Positions 7,707-14,634 of a stretch of 39,500 nucleotides of DNA are shown in pieces. The position numbers and the translations under genes were made by a program. The notes beneath the pieces were generated by a model, which was given only the letters and a program-made list of their open reading frames with translations, was not told the DNA's origin and did not search any database. The number at the start of each line of letters is the position of its first letter. Position 1 is the first letter of the stretch. The stretch comes from Streptomyces longispororuber (lineage in GTDB: Bacteria; Actinomycetota; Actinomycetes; Streptomycetales; Streptomycetaceae), in NCBI RefSeq assembly GCF_024448165.1, contig NZ_JAMOLN010000084.1, positions 1 to 39,500 on the forward strand, read 5' to 3'.

Positions 7707-7988
7707 ATGCCGCGCAGTCTCAAGAAGGGACCCTTCGTTGACGGCCACCTCGTAAAGAAGGTGGACGCTCAGAACGAAGCCGGTACCAAGAACGTCATCA
7801 AGACCTGGTCCCGCCGCTCGATGATCATCCCCAGCATGCTGGGCCACACGATCGCGGTGCACAACGGCAAGACCCACATCCCGGTGTTCGTCACCGAGTC
7901 GATGGTCGGCCACAAGCTCGGCGAGTTCTCGCCGACGCGCACCTTCCGGGGTCACGTCAAGGACGACCGGAAGTCGAAGCGCCGCTAA
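7707..7988 (+). CDS. rpsS: 30S ribosomal protein S19
   Basis: S19 (93 residues) is a head protein that partners S13 and faces the A-site finger bridge. The family sequence is complete from MPRSLKKGPFVDGHLVKKV through SRRSMIIPSMLGHTIAVHNG to the basic tail KDDRKSKRR. The ATG at 7707 follows a GGAGCGGG purine stretch. The gene lies between rplB and rplV as in nearly all bacteria, and nothing unusual is visible in it. Confidence 0.98.
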   Translation: MPRSLKKGPFVDGHLVKKVDAQNEAGTKNVIKTWSRRSMIIPSMLGHTIAVHNGKTHIPVFVTESMVGHKLGEFSPTRTFRGHVKDDRKSKRR

Positions 7989-8030
7989 GGCGGGGTGGAA
8001 TCGACTATGACTAACACCGAAGGGACAACC

Positions 8031-8378
8031 ATGGAAGCCAGGGCCCAGGCGCGGTACATCCGCGTCACGCCCATGAAGGCCCGCCGCGTGGTGGACCTCA
8101 TCCGTGGCATGGATGCCACGGAGGCTCAGGCGGTCCTGCGTTTCGCCCCGCAGGCCGCGAGCGTGCCGGTCGGCAAGGTGCTGGACAGCGCCATTGCCAA
8201 CGCCGCGCACAACTACGACCACACCGACGCCTCCACGCTGGTCATCAGCGAGGCGTACGTGGATGAGGGCCCGACCCTGAAGCGGTTCCGTCCGCGTGCT
8301 CAGGGCCGTGCCTACCGGATCCGTAAGCGGACCAGCCACATCACCGTGGTCGTCAGCAGCAAGGAAGGAACCCGGTAA
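8031..8378 (+). CDS. rplV: 50S ribosomal protein L22
   Basis: L22 (115 residues from this start) places its long beta-hairpin in the exit tunnel opposite L4, next to the macrolide site. The family begins at MEARAQARYIRVTPMKARRV and ends at TSHITVVVSSKEGTR. ATG 8031 has GAAGGGA at 8019-8025 with ideal spacing and is preferred. An in-frame ATG at 8007 would add MTNTEGTT but has a weaker site, so the alternative cannot be excluded. The stop TAA shares its last base with the rpsC ATG (TAATG), implying coupled translation. Confidence 0.96.
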   Translation: MEARAQARYIRVTPMKARRVVDLIRGMDATEAQAVLRFAPQAASVPVGKVLDSAIANAAHNYDHTDASTLVISEAYVDEGPTLKRFRPRAQGRAYRIRKRTSHITVVVSSKEGTR

Positions 8379-9208
8379 TGGGCCAGAAGGTAAACCCGCA
8401 CGGGTTCCGGCTCGGTGTCACGACCGACTTCAAGTCGCGTTGGTACGCCGACAAGCTGTACAAGGACTACGTCAAGGAAGACGTCGCCATCCGTCGGATG
8501 ATGACGTCCGGCATGGAGCGCGCCGGCATCTCGAAGGTTGAGATCGAGCGCACCCGTGACCGCGTGCGGGTGGACATCCACACCGCTCGTCCCGGCATCG
8601 TCATCGGCCGCCGTGGCGCCGAGGCCGACCGCATCCGCGGTGACCTCGAGAAGCTCACGGGCAAGCAGGTCCAGCTGAACATCCTCGAGGTCAAGAACCC
8701 CGAGGTCGACGCTCAGCTCGTGGCCCAGGCCGTTGCGGAGCAGCTGTCCTCCCGCGTCTCCTTCCGTCGCGCCATGCGTAAGAGCATGCAGTCGGCGATG
8801 AAGGCGGGCGCCAAGGGCATCAAGATCCAGTGTGGCGGTCGTCTCGGCGGTGCCGAGATGTCCCGTTCGGAGTTCTACCGCGAGGGCCGCGTGCCCCTGC
8901 ACACGCTCCGCGCCAACGTGGACTACGGCTTCTTCGAGGCCAAGACGACCTTCGGCCGCATCGGCGTGAAGGTCTGGATCTACAAGGGCGACGTCAAGAA
9001 CATCGCCGAGGTTCGCGCCGAGAACGCCGCAGCCCGCGCCGGCAACCGTCCGGCCCGTGGCGGCAACGACCGCCCGGCCCGTGGTGGCCGTGGTGGCGAG
9101 CGTGGCGGTCGCGGTCGCAAGCCGCAGCAGTCGGCTCCGGCCGCCGAGGCCCCCAAGGCCGAGGCGCCCGCCGCTGCTCCGGCTGAGAGCACCGGAACGG
9201 AGGCCTGA
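8378..9208 (+). CDS. rpsC: 30S ribosomal protein S3 with RGG-rich tail
   Basis: S3 lines the mRNA entry channel with S4 and S5 and takes part in mRNA unwinding. The N-terminal MGQKVNPHGFRLGVTTDFKS, the KH domain (IVIGRRGAEADRIRGDLEKL) and the C-terminal fold (up to KVWIYKGDVKNIAEVRAE) are all present. The protein is 276 residues, against about 210-230 in many bacteria. The surplus is a tail from about residue 215, first Arg-Gly rich (PARGGRGGERGGRGR), then Ala/Pro/Glu rich. Such tails are expected to be disordered and RNA-binding; the function here is inferred. It overlaps rplV by one base, and rplP follows after five. Confidence 0.98.
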   Translation: MGQKVNPHGFRLGVTTDFKSRWYADKLYKDYVKEDVAIRRMMTSGMERAGISKVEIERTRDRVRVDIHTARPGIVIGRRGAEADRIRGDLEKLTGKQVQLNILEVKNPEVDAQLVAQAVAEQLSSRVSFRRAMRKSMQSAMKAGAKGIKIQCGGRLGGAEMSRSEFYREGRVPLHTLRANVDYGFFEAKTTFGRIGVKVWIYKGDVKNIAEVRAENAAARAGNRPARGGNDRPARGGRGGERGGRGRKPQQSAPAAEAPKAEAPAAAPAESTGTEA

Positions 9209-9213
9209 CCGAA

Positions 9214-9633
9214 ATGCTGATCCCCCGTAGGGTCAAGCACCGCAAGCAGCACCACCCGAAGCGCAGCGGTATGTCCAAGGGTGGCACGCAGGTTGCGTTC
9301 GGTGAGTACGGCATTCAGGCCCTCACCCCGGCGTACGTGACGAACCGTCAGATCGAGGCCGCTCGTATCGCCATGACGCGTCACATCAAGCGTGGCGGCA
9401 AGGTCTGGATCAACATCTACCCGGACCGTCCCCTCACCAAGAAGCCTGCCGAGACCCGCATGGGTTCCGGTAAGGGTTCGCCGGAGTGGTGGATCGCCAA
9501 CGTCAAGCCCGGACGCGTGATGTTCGAGCTGTCGTACCCCAACGAGAAGATCGCGCGTGAAGCCCTGACTCGTGCGGCCCACAAGCTGCCGATGAAGTGC
9601 AAGATCGTTAAGCGCGAAGCAGGTGAGGCGTGA
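9214..9633 (+). CDS. rplP: 50S ribosomal protein L16
   Basis: L16 (139 residues) is a late-assembly protein that positions the A-site tRNA elbow and acceptor arm. The sequence starts MLIPRRVKHRKQHHPKRSG and contains the conserved stretches GRVMFELS and KVWINIYPDRPLTKKPAETR, with MGSGKGSPEWW after. The Arg in the segment RMGSGKG corresponds to the position hydroxylated by YcfD in enteric bacteria; whether it is modified here is unknown. Its stop overlaps the rpmC start (TGATG), so the two are probably translated together. Confidence 0.98.
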   Translation: MLIPRRVKHRKQHHPKRSGMSKGGTQVAFGEYGIQALTPAYVTNRQIEAARIAMTRHIKRGGKVWINIYPDRPLTKKPAETRMGSGKGSPEWWIANVKPGRVMFELSYPNEKIAREALTRAAHKLPMKCKIVKREAGEA

Positions 9634-9857
9634 TGTCGGCCGGGACCAAGGCGTCCGAGCTGCGCGAGCTGGGCAACGAGGAGCTTCTCAACAAGCTCCG
9701 CGAGGCCAAGGAAGAGCTGTTCAACCTCCGCTTCCAGGCGGCGACCGGTCAGCTCGAGAACCACGGCCGGCTCAAGGCCGTCCGCAAGGACATCGCGCGG
9801 ATCTACACCCTCATGCGTGAGCGCGAGCTGGGCATCGAGACGGTGGAGAGCGCCTGA
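9633..9857 (+). CDS. rpmC: 50S ribosomal protein L29
   Basis: L29 (74 residues) is a two-helix hairpin protein near the tunnel exit beside L23, contributing to the trigger factor/SRP platform. The helices are visible as ELGNEELLNKLREAKEELFN and LKAVRKDIARIYTLMRER. ATG 9633 overlaps the rplP TGA by one base; the GTG three bases upstream would add a single residue and is less likely. The stop TGA overlaps the rpsQ ATG in the same manner, so three genes in a row are coupled. Confidence 0.97.
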   Translation: MSAGTKASELRELGNEELLNKLREAKEELFNLRFQAATGQLENHGRLKAVRKDIARIYTLMRERELGIETVESA

Positions 9858-10141
9858 TGAGCGAGAAGACTGTGACTGAAGAGACTGCCGCCCGCGGCTT
9901 CCGCAAGACCCGTGAGGGTCTTGTCGTCAGCGACAAGATGGACAAGACCGTCGTCGTCGCTGTCGAGGACCGCGTCAAGCACGCGCTGTACGGCAAGGTC
10001 ATCCGCCGTACGAACAAGCTCAAGGCGCACGACGAGCAGAACGCCGCGGGCGTCGGCGACCGTGTCCTCCTCATGGAGACCCGGCCGCTGTCCGCGACGA
10101 AGCGCTGGCGCGTCGTCGAGATCCTGGAGAAGGCGAAGTAA
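9857..10141 (+). CDS. rpsQ: 30S ribosomal protein S17
   Basis: S17 (94 residues) is an OB-fold primary binder of 16S rRNA in the body of the small subunit. The core runs from TREGLVVSDKMDKTVVVAVE to ETRPLSATKRWRVVEILEKA, after a short acidic-polar N-terminus (MSEKTVTEETAARG). It overlaps rpmC by one base. It is the last gene of the classical S10 operon. The 175-base structured gap that follows breaks the tight coupling seen so far and probably separates the S10 and spc segments. Confidence 0.98.
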   Translation: MSEKTVTEETAARGFRKTREGLVVSDKMDKTVVVAVEDRVKHALYGKVIRRTNKLKAHDEQNAAGVGDRVLLMETRPLSATKRWRVVEILEKAK

Positions 10142-10144
10142 TCA

Positions 10145-10299
10145 AGCGGGGGCCATCCGCCCCCGCTGCCCCTCGCCCCGTTCCCGGGGCGCGGGTCTTC
10201 GCCTGCGACAGGCCAAGTAATTCCTGCGGGAAACTCCGCAGGACAGTTCCGCCAGGCTCGGCAGGGGTTCGTTCCAGAACCCCTGCCGGGAACCGGCAG
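10145..10299 (+). promoter_or_regulatory. Multi-hairpin leader between rpsQ and rplN
   Basis: At least four strong inverted repeats lie in this gap. AGCGGGGGC/GCCCCCGCT (10145-10153 with 10159-10167) is nine pairs. CGCCCCG/CGGGGCG (10174-10180 with 10185-10191) is seven pairs. TCCTGCGG/CCGCAGGA (10222-10229 with 10236-10243) is eight pairs. GGCAGGGGTTC/GAACCCCTGCC (10260-10270 with 10277-10287) is eleven pairs. A fifth, CTGCCGG/CCGGCAG (10283-10289 with 10293-10299), shares bases with the fourth, so the two are mutually exclusive. The first may be a terminator or attenuator for the S10 operon. The last pair could switch access to the rplN site at 10306-10310. No ATG, GTG or TTG occurs in the gap. 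Confidence 0.7.
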
Positions 10300-10316
10300 A
10301 CGATCAGGAGATAGAC

Positions 10317-10685
10317 GTGATCCAGCAGGAGTCGCGACTTCGGGTCGCCGACAACACGGGTGCGAAGGAAATCCTCACCATCCGTGTTCTCGGTGGTTCG
10401 GGTCGCCGCTACGCGGGCATCGGTGACGTCATCGTCGCCACCGTCAAGGACGCGATCCCCGGTGGCAACGTGAAGAAGGGTGACGTCGTCAAGGCGGTCA
10501 TCGTTCGCACCGTCAAGGAGCGCCGCCGTCCGGACGGCTCGTACATCCGCTTCGACGAGAACGCCGCCGTCATTCTGAAGAACGACGGCGACCCTCGCGG
10601 CACCCGTATCTTCGGCCCGGTGGGCCGTGAGCTGCGCGAGAAGAAGTTCATGAAGATCATCTCGCTCGCGCCGGAGGTGCTGTAA
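10317..10685 (+). CDS. rplN: 50S ribosomal protein L14
   Basis: L14 (122 residues) sits at the subunit interface, forms an intersubunit bridge and in many bacteria binds the silencing factor RsfS. The family sequence is complete: MIQQESRLRVADNTGAKEIL at the start, GDVIVATVKDAIPGG in the middle and the C-terminal FMKIISLAPEVL. The start is GTG at 10317, with AGGAG at 10306-10310. It is the first gene after the structured gap and so heads the spc segment. rplX follows after two bases. Confidence 0.98.
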   Translation: MIQQESRLRVADNTGAKEILTIRVLGGSGRRYAGIGDVIVATVKDAIPGGNVKKGDVVKAVIVRTVKERRRPDGSYIRFDENAAVILKNDGDPRGTRIFGPVGRELREKKFMKIISLAPEVL

Positions 10686-10687
10686 GC

Positions 10688-11011
10688 ATGAAGATCAAGA
10701 AGGGCGACCTGGTCCAGGTCATCACCGGTAAGGACAAGGGCAAGCAGGGCAAGGTCATTGCCGCTTACCCGCGCGAGGAGCGCGTCCTGGTCGAGGGTGT
10801 CAACCGGGTCAAGAAGCACACGAAGGCCGGCCCGACCGCCAGCGGCTCGCAGGCCGGCGGCATCGTGACCACCGAGGCCCCCGTCCACGTCTCCAACGTC
10901 CAGCTGGTCGTGGAGAAGGACGGCAACAAGGTTGTCACGCGCGTCGGTTACCGCTTCGACGACGAGGGCAACAAGATCCGCGTTGCCAAGCGGACGGGTG
11001 AGGACATCTGA
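10688..11011 (+). CDS. rplX: 50S ribosomal protein L24
   Basis: L24 (107 residues) is one of the two assembly-initiator proteins of the large subunit and binds the 5' domain of 23S rRNA near the tunnel exit. The N-terminal KOW motif is clear (KKGDLVQVITGKDKGKQGKV), followed by the conserved VNRVKKHTK and the C-terminal KVVTRVGYRFDDEG. It starts two bases after rplN, and its TGA shares a base with the rplE ATG, so L14, L24 and L5 are likely coupled. Confidence 0.98.
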   Translation: MKIKKGDLVQVITGKDKGKQGKVIAAYPREERVLVEGVNRVKKHTKAGPTASGSQAGGIVTTEAPVHVSNVQLVVEKDGNKVVTRVGYRFDDEGNKIRVAKRTGEDI

Positions 11012-11568
11012 TGACGACCACCACCACTCCGCGTCTCAAGACGAAGTACCGCGAGGAGATCGCGGCCAAGCTGCAGGAAGAGTTCTCGTACGAGAACGTC
11101 ATGCAGACCCCCGGTCTCGTGAAGATCGTCGTGAACATGGGTGTCGGCGACGCCGCCCGTGACTCGAAGCTCATGGACGGTGCCGTCCGTGACCTGACGA
11201 CGATCACCGGTCAGAAGCCGGCCATCACCAAGGCCCGCAAGTCCATCGCGCAGTTCAAGCTGCGTGAGGGCCAGCCGATCGGTGCCCACGTCACGCTCCG
11301 TGGCGACCGCATGTGGGAGTTCCTGGACCGCACCCTGTCGCTCGCGCTTCCGCGCATCCGCGACTTCCGTGGTCTGTCCCCCAAGCAGTTCGACGGCCGT
11401 GGCAACTACACCTTCGGTCTGACCGAGCAGGTCATGTTCCACGAGATCGACCAGGACAAGATCGACCGCGTCCGGGGTATGGACATCACCGTGGTCACCA
11501 CGGCGACCAACGACGACGAGGGCCGCGCCCTCCTTCGTCACCTCGGCTTCCCGTTCAAGGAGGCGTAA
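11011..11568 (+). CDS. rplE: 50S ribosomal protein L5
   Basis: L5 (185 residues) binds 5S rRNA in the central protuberance and touches P-site tRNA. Marks include QTPGLVKIVVNMGVGDAARD near the N-terminus, QKPAITKARKSIAQFKLREG in the centre and the C-terminal ALLRHLGFPFKEA. The first residues (MTTTTTPRLKTKYREEI) extend the family core by a few amino acids. The start overlaps the rplX stop by one base, and rpsN follows after five bases. In enteric bacteria the S8 operator covers this start; no such structure is claimed here. Confidence 0.98.
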   Translation: MTTTTTPRLKTKYREEIAAKLQEEFSYENVMQTPGLVKIVVNMGVGDAARDSKLMDGAVRDLTTITGQKPAITKARKSIAQFKLREGQPIGAHVTLRGDRMWEFLDRTLSLALPRIRDFRGLSPKQFDGRGNYTFGLTEQVMFHEIDQDKIDRVRGMDITVVTTATNDDEGRALLRHLGFPFKEA

Positions 11569-11573
11569 GCGAG

Positions 11574-11759
11574 ATGGCGAAGAAGGCTCTTATTGCCAAG
11601 GCTGCTCGTAAGCCCAAGTTCGGTGTGCGTGCGTACACCCGCTGCCAGCGCTGCGGCCGCCCGCACTCCGTGTACCGCAAGTTCGGCCTCTGCCGCGTGT
11701 GCCTTCGTGAGATGGCTCACCGTGGCGAGCTGCCGGGCGTGACCAAGAGCTCCTGGTAG
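11574..11759 (+). CDS. rpsN: 30S ribosomal protein S14, zinc-binding type
   Basis: This is the short (61-residue) zinc-ribbon S14. The four ligands are Cys24 and Cys27 (CQRC) and Cys40 and Cys43 (CRVC), in a protein running MAKKALIAKAARKPKFGVRA to GVTKSSW. S14 organises the head of the small subunit near S3 and S10. Streptomycetes commonly keep zinc-free paralogues elsewhere under Zur control, while the copy in this operon is the zinc form. Its TAG stop lies inside a seven-pair hairpin (11757-11776), and a 209-base gap follows. Confidence 0.98.
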   Translation: MAKKALIAKAARKPKFGVRAYTRCQRCGRPHSVYRKFGLCRVCLREMAHRGELPGVTKSSW

Positions 11760-11776
11760 TCCCCTAGTTGGGACTA
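11757..11776 (+). terminator. Hairpin containing the rpsN stop codon
   Basis: TAGTCCC (11757-11763) pairs perfectly with GGGACTA (11770-11776) around a CTAGTT loop, followed by TTTGG. It is a short terminator-like or mRNA-processing element at the rpsN end. The stem begins with the stop codon itself, so ribosomes terminating there would unfold it. Confidence 0.45.
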
Positions 11777-11968
11777 TTTGGATCTCTCGGTAAGTAAAGG
11801 GTCGGCAGAGGCCCCTGCTCTCATGGCTTAGGCTAGGAGGGTTGGGCGTCTGCCGCCCTGACCGACTTACTACGCCGTAGGTCCCCGCGCCGCACCCGTC
11901 CCGCCCCTGTGTGGGGAGAGGGATGGCGCATACAGGAAACCCCGGCGAGAGAGGCCGAAGGCCAATTC
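11777..11968 (+). promoter_or_regulatory. Structured rpsH leader
   Basis: CGGCAGA (11803-11809) pairs with TCTGCCG (11849-11855) across 39 bases. The enclosed segment holds TAGGCT, a possible -10, and an AGGAGG (11835-11840) with no suitably spaced ATG or GTG after it. A short ORF (11923-11982) with a GGGGAG-type site overlaps the rpsH start. The arrangement suggests a control point between S14 and S8, but the mechanism is not shown by sequence alone. Confidence 0.45.
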
Positions 11969-11982
11969 ATGACCATGACTGA
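11923..11982 (+). CDS. Candidate 19-codon leader peptide overlapping the rpsH start
   Basis: ATG at 11923 follows a purine-rich GGGGAGAGGG (11913-11922) and opens 19 codons encoding MAHTGNPGERGRRPIHDHD. The frame stops at TGA 11980-11982, past the rpsH ATG at 11969. Overlap of this kind would let terminating ribosomes restart on rpsH. The Shine-Dalgarno-like spacing is short (about four bases). There is no homologue that I recognise, so this rests on position alone and on the parallel frames at rpsJ and rpsM. Confidence 0.3.
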   Translation: MAHTGNPGERGRRPIHDHD

Positions 11983-12367
11983 TCCGATCGCAGACATGCT
12001 TACGCGTCTGCGGAACGCGAACTCGGCGTACCACGACACCGTGGCTATGCCGCACAGCAAGATCAAGTCGCACATCGCCGAGATCCTCCAGCAGGAGGGT
12101 TTCATCACCGGCTGGAAGGTCGAGGACGCCGAGGTCGGCAAGAACCTCGTCCTCGAGCTGAAGTTCGGCCCGAACCGTGAGCGTTCGATCGCCGGCATCA
12201 AGCGCATCTCCAAGCCGGGTCTGCGCGTTTACGCGAAGTCCACCAACCTGCCGAAGGTCCTCGGTGGCCTGGGCGTGGCGATCATCTCCACGTCGCACGG
12301 TCTCCTGACCGGCCAGCAGGCAGGCAAGAAGGGCGTGGGTGGGGAAGTCCTCGCCTACGTCTGGTAG
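11969..12367 (+). CDS. rpsH: 30S ribosomal protein S8
   Basis: S8 (132 residues) binds the central domain of 16S rRNA and in enteric bacteria is the translational repressor of the spc operon. The sequence runs from MTMTDPIADMLTRLRNANSA to the conserved C-terminal GGLGVAIISTSHGLLTGQQA and EVLAYVW. ATG 11969 has GAAGG about eight bases upstream; the ATG at 11975 (MTDPIADML) is a close alternative. It is preceded by a structured 209-base gap, so S8 expression may be set separately from S14. rplF follows after 24 bases. Confidence 0.97.
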   Translation: MTMTDPIADMLTRLRNANSAYHDTVAMPHSKIKSHIAEILQQEGFITGWKVEDAEVGKNLVLELKFGPNRERSIAGIKRISKPGLRVYAKSTNLPKVLGGLGVAIISTSHGLLTGQQAGKKGVGGEVLAYVW

Positions 12368-12391
12368 CGGAAGGGAACGGAGGAAACAGCT

Positions 12392-12931
12392 ATGTCGCGT
12401 ATTGGCAAGCTCCCCATCACGGTTCCCGCCGGCGTGGACGTCACCATCGACGGCCAGACGGTCACGGTCAAGGGCTCCAAGGGAACCCTGACCCACACCG
12501 TCGTGGCGCCGATCGAGATCGCCAAGGGTGAGGACGGCGTTCTGAACGTCACCCGCCCGAACGACGAGCGTCAGAACAAGGCCCTGCACGGCCTGTCCCG
12601 CACGCTGGTGGCGAACATGATCACCGGCGTGACCACGGGTTACGTGAAGAAGCTCGAGATCAGCGGTGTCGGTTACCGCGTTCTGGCGAAGGGCTCCAAC
12701 CTGGAGTTCTCGCTCGGCTACAGCCACCCGATCCTGGTCGAGGCGCCCGAGGGCATCTCGTTCAAGGTCGAATCGGCGACCAAGTTCTCGGTCGAGGGCA
12801 TCGACAAGCAGAAGGTCGGCGAGGTTGCGGCCAACATCCGCAAGCTGCGCAAGCCCGACCCGTACAAGGCCAAGGGCGTCAAGTACGAGGGCGAAGTCAT
12901 CCGCCGCAAGGTCGGAAAGGCGGGTAAGTAA
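12392..12931 (+). CDS. rplF: 50S ribosomal protein L6
   Basis: L6 (179 residues) consists of two tandem repeats of the same small fold and lies near the GTPase-associated centre and the sarcin-ricin loop. The first domain opens MSRIGKLPITVPAGVDVTID. The second carries the family motif LRKPDPYKAKGVKYEGE near residues 151-167, followed by the basic tail VIRRKVGKAGK. The ATG has a strong GGAGGAAA site. The gene lies between rpsH and rplR, with only three bases before the latter. Confidence 0.98.
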   Translation: MSRIGKLPITVPAGVDVTIDGQTVTVKGSKGTLTHTVVAPIEIAKGEDGVLNVTRPNDERQNKALHGLSRTLVANMITGVTTGYVKKLEISGVGYRVLAKGSNLEFSLGYSHPILVEAPEGISFKVESATKFSVEGIDKQKVGEVAANIRKLRKPDPYKAKGVKYEGEVIRRKVGKAGK

Positions 12932-12934
12932 GCC

Positions 12935-13318
12935 ATGGCATACGGGCAGAAGATTGCTAAGGGCGACGCTTACAAGCGTGCTGCCATCAAGCGTCGTCAC
13001 ATTCGTATCCGTAAGCACATCTCGGGTACGGCTGAGCGTCCGCGCCTGGTCGTGACGCGCTCGAACCGCAACATCGTGGCCCAGGTCATCGACGACGTGA
13101 AGGGTCACACCCTCGCGTCCGCTTCGACCCTGGACGCTTCGATCCGCGGTGGCGAGGGCGACAAGTCCGCCCAGGCCAAGTCGGTCGGCGCCCTGGTCGC
13201 CGAGCGCGCCAAGGCCGCCGGTGTCGAGGCTGTCGTGTTCGACCGTGGTGGTAACCAGTACGCCGGGCGCATCGCCGCCCTGGCGGACGCCGCCCGCGAA
13301 GCCGGCCTGAAGTTCTGA
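12935..13318 (+). CDS. rplR: 50S ribosomal protein L18
   Basis: L18 (127 residues) binds 5S rRNA together with L5 and L25. The basic N-terminal arm (AYKRAAIKRRHIRIRKHISG) and the conserved RPRLVVTRSNRNIVAQVIDD are present. The C-terminal motif FDRGGNQYAGRIAALADAAR and final REAGLKF are as expected. It starts three bases after rplF, and 41 bases separate it from rpsE. No unusual residue or extension is seen. Confidence 0.98.
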   Translation: MAYGQKIAKGDAYKRAAIKRRHIRIRKHISGTAERPRLVVTRSNRNIVAQVIDDVKGHTLASASTLDASIRGGEGDKSAQAKSVGALVAERAKAAGVEAVVFDRGGNQYAGRIAALADAAREAGLKF

Positions 13319-13359
13319 GCCGGTTCCGTAGCTAGCGGAAACAGAGAGAGGTAATTCCA

Positions 13360-13965
13360 ATGGCTGGACCCCAGCGCCGCGGTGGCGGTGCCGGTGGCGG
13401 CGAGCGGCGGGACCGGAAGGGTCGCGACGGTGGCAACGCCGCCGCCGAGAAGACCGCGTACGTTGAGCGCGTTGTCGCGATCAACCGCGTCGCCAAGGTT
13501 GTGAAGGGTGGTCGTCGCTTCAGCTTCACTGCGCTCGTCGTAGTGGGCGACGGTGACGGCACCGTGGGTGTCGGTTACGGCAAGGCCAAGGAGGTGCCGG
13601 CCGCCATCGCCAAGGGTGTTGAGGAGGCCAAGAAGCACTTCTTCAAGGTCCCCCGTATCCAGGGCACCATCCCGCACCCGATTCAGGGTGAGAAGGCTGC
13701 CGGCGTCGTGCTGCTCAAGCCCGCGTCCCCGGGTACCGGTGTTATCGCCGGTGGTCCGGTGCGCGCCGTGCTCGAGTGCGCCGGCGTTCACGACATCCTG
13801 TCGAAGTCCCTGGGCTCCGACAACGCGATCAACATCGTGCACGCGACCGTGGAGGCCCTGAAGGGTCTGCAGCGCCCCGAGGAGATCGCGGCTCGCCGTG
13901 GTCTGCCCCTCGAGGACGTTGCCCCCGCGGCTCTGCTCCGTGCGCGTGCCGGGGCTGGTGCGTAA
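13360..13965 (+). CDS. rpsE: 30S ribosomal protein S5
   Basis: S5 (201 residues) affects decoding accuracy and mRNA entry. It has a double-stranded-RNA-binding-like N-domain (ERVVAINRVAKVVKGGRRFS) and a C-domain (GTGVIAGGPVRAVLECAGVH). The loop KVVKGGRRFSF is where spectinomycin resistance changes arise in other bacteria, and it looks wild-type. About 30 Gly/Arg-rich residues (GGGAGGGERRDRKGRDGG) precede the core, and an Ala-rich tail follows. The ATG has GAGAGAGG upstream. The stop TAA shares its last base with the rpmD ATG. Confidence 0.98.
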   Translation: MAGPQRRGGGAGGGERRDRKGRDGGNAAAEKTAYVERVVAINRVAKVVKGGRRFSFTALVVVGDGDGTVGVGYGKAKEVPAAIAKGVEEAKKHFFKVPRIQGTIPHPIQGEKAAGVVLLKPASPGTGVIAGGPVRAVLECAGVHDILSKSLGSDNAINIVHATVEALKGLQRPEEIAARRGLPLEDVAPAALLRARAGAGA

Positions 13966-14144
13966 TGGCGCAGCTCAAGATCACGCAGGTGAAGTCGTAC
14001 ATCGGCAGCAAGCAGAACCACCGTGACACCCTGCGTTCCCTTGGTCTCAAGGGCATCAACACGCAGGTCGTCAAGGAGGACCGCCCCGAGTTCCGCGGCA
14101 TGGTGCACACCGTCCGCCACCTCGTGACGGTTGAGGAGGTCTGA
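13965..14144 (+). CDS. rpmD: 50S ribosomal protein L30
   Basis: L30 (59 residues) is a small peripheral large-subunit protein, present in only some bacterial lineages. The sequence MAQLKITQVKSYIGSKQNHR followed by LRSLGLKGINTQVVKED and the C-terminal HLVTVEEV matches the family over its full length. It overlaps the rpsE stop by one base (TAATG) and ends two bases before the rplO start, so S5, L30 and L15 form a tightly coupled group. Confidence 0.98.
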   Translation: MAQLKITQVKSYIGSKQNHRDTLRSLGLKGINTQVVKEDRPEFRGMVHTVRHLVTVEEV

Positions 14145-14146
14145 TC

Positions 14147-14602
14147 ATGGCGGAGAACAACCCGCTGAAGATCCACAACCTCCGTCCGGCCCCCGGCGCC
14201 AAGACCGCCAAGACCCGTGTCGGTCGTGGTGAGGCGTCGAAGGGTAAGACGGCCGGTCGTGGTACCAAGGGCACGAAGGCCCGTTACCAGGTTCCGGAGC
14301 GCTTCGAGGGTGGCCAGATGCCCCTCCACATGCGTCTCCCGAAGCTGAAGGGCTTCAAGAACCCCTTCAAGGTCGAGTTCCAGGTCGTGAACCTGGACAA
14401 GCTCGCCTCGCTGTACCCCGAGGGTGGCGAAGTCACCGTCGAGGGTCTGGTGGAGAAGGGTGCTGTCCGTAAGAACAGCCTCGTCAAGGTCCTGGGCCAG
14501 GGCGAGATCACCGTGGCGCTGCAGGTGACGGTCGACGCCGTCTCCGGCTCCGCCAAGGAGAAGATCACCGCCGCGGGCGGTACGGTCACCGAGCTCGTCT
14601 GA
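14147..14602 (+). CDS. rplO: 50S ribosomal protein L15
   Basis: L15 (151 residues) is a late-binding large-subunit protein with a long basic N-terminal extension that threads into 23S rRNA: NLRPAPGAKTAKTRVGRGEA, then GKTAGRGTKGTKARYQV. The globular C-terminal part has the conserved segment GEITVALQVTVDAVSGSAKE and ends TVTELV. It closes the tightly packed block that starts at rpsE. A very strong hairpin 32 bases downstream separates it from secY, although in many bacteria the two are directly co-transcribed. Confidence 0.98.
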   Translation: MAENNPLKIHNLRPAPGAKTAKTRVGRGEASKGKTAGRGTKGTKARYQVPERFEGGQMPLHMRLPKLKGFKNPFKVEFQVVNLDKLASLYPEGGEVTVEGLVEKGAVRKNSLVKVLGQGEITVALQVTVDAVSGSAKEKITAAGGTVTELV

Positions 14603-14634
14603 GTCACTCGGACGTCTCGATGACGTGAGCGATC

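Noticed and set aside
6816..8339. A 507-codon minus-strand frame antisense to rplB-rpsS-rplV
   Set aside because: It covers unmistakable ribosomal protein genes, has low-complexity His/Asp/Arg/Val content and no start signal; similar long antisense frames cover secY, map, rpoA and glmS.
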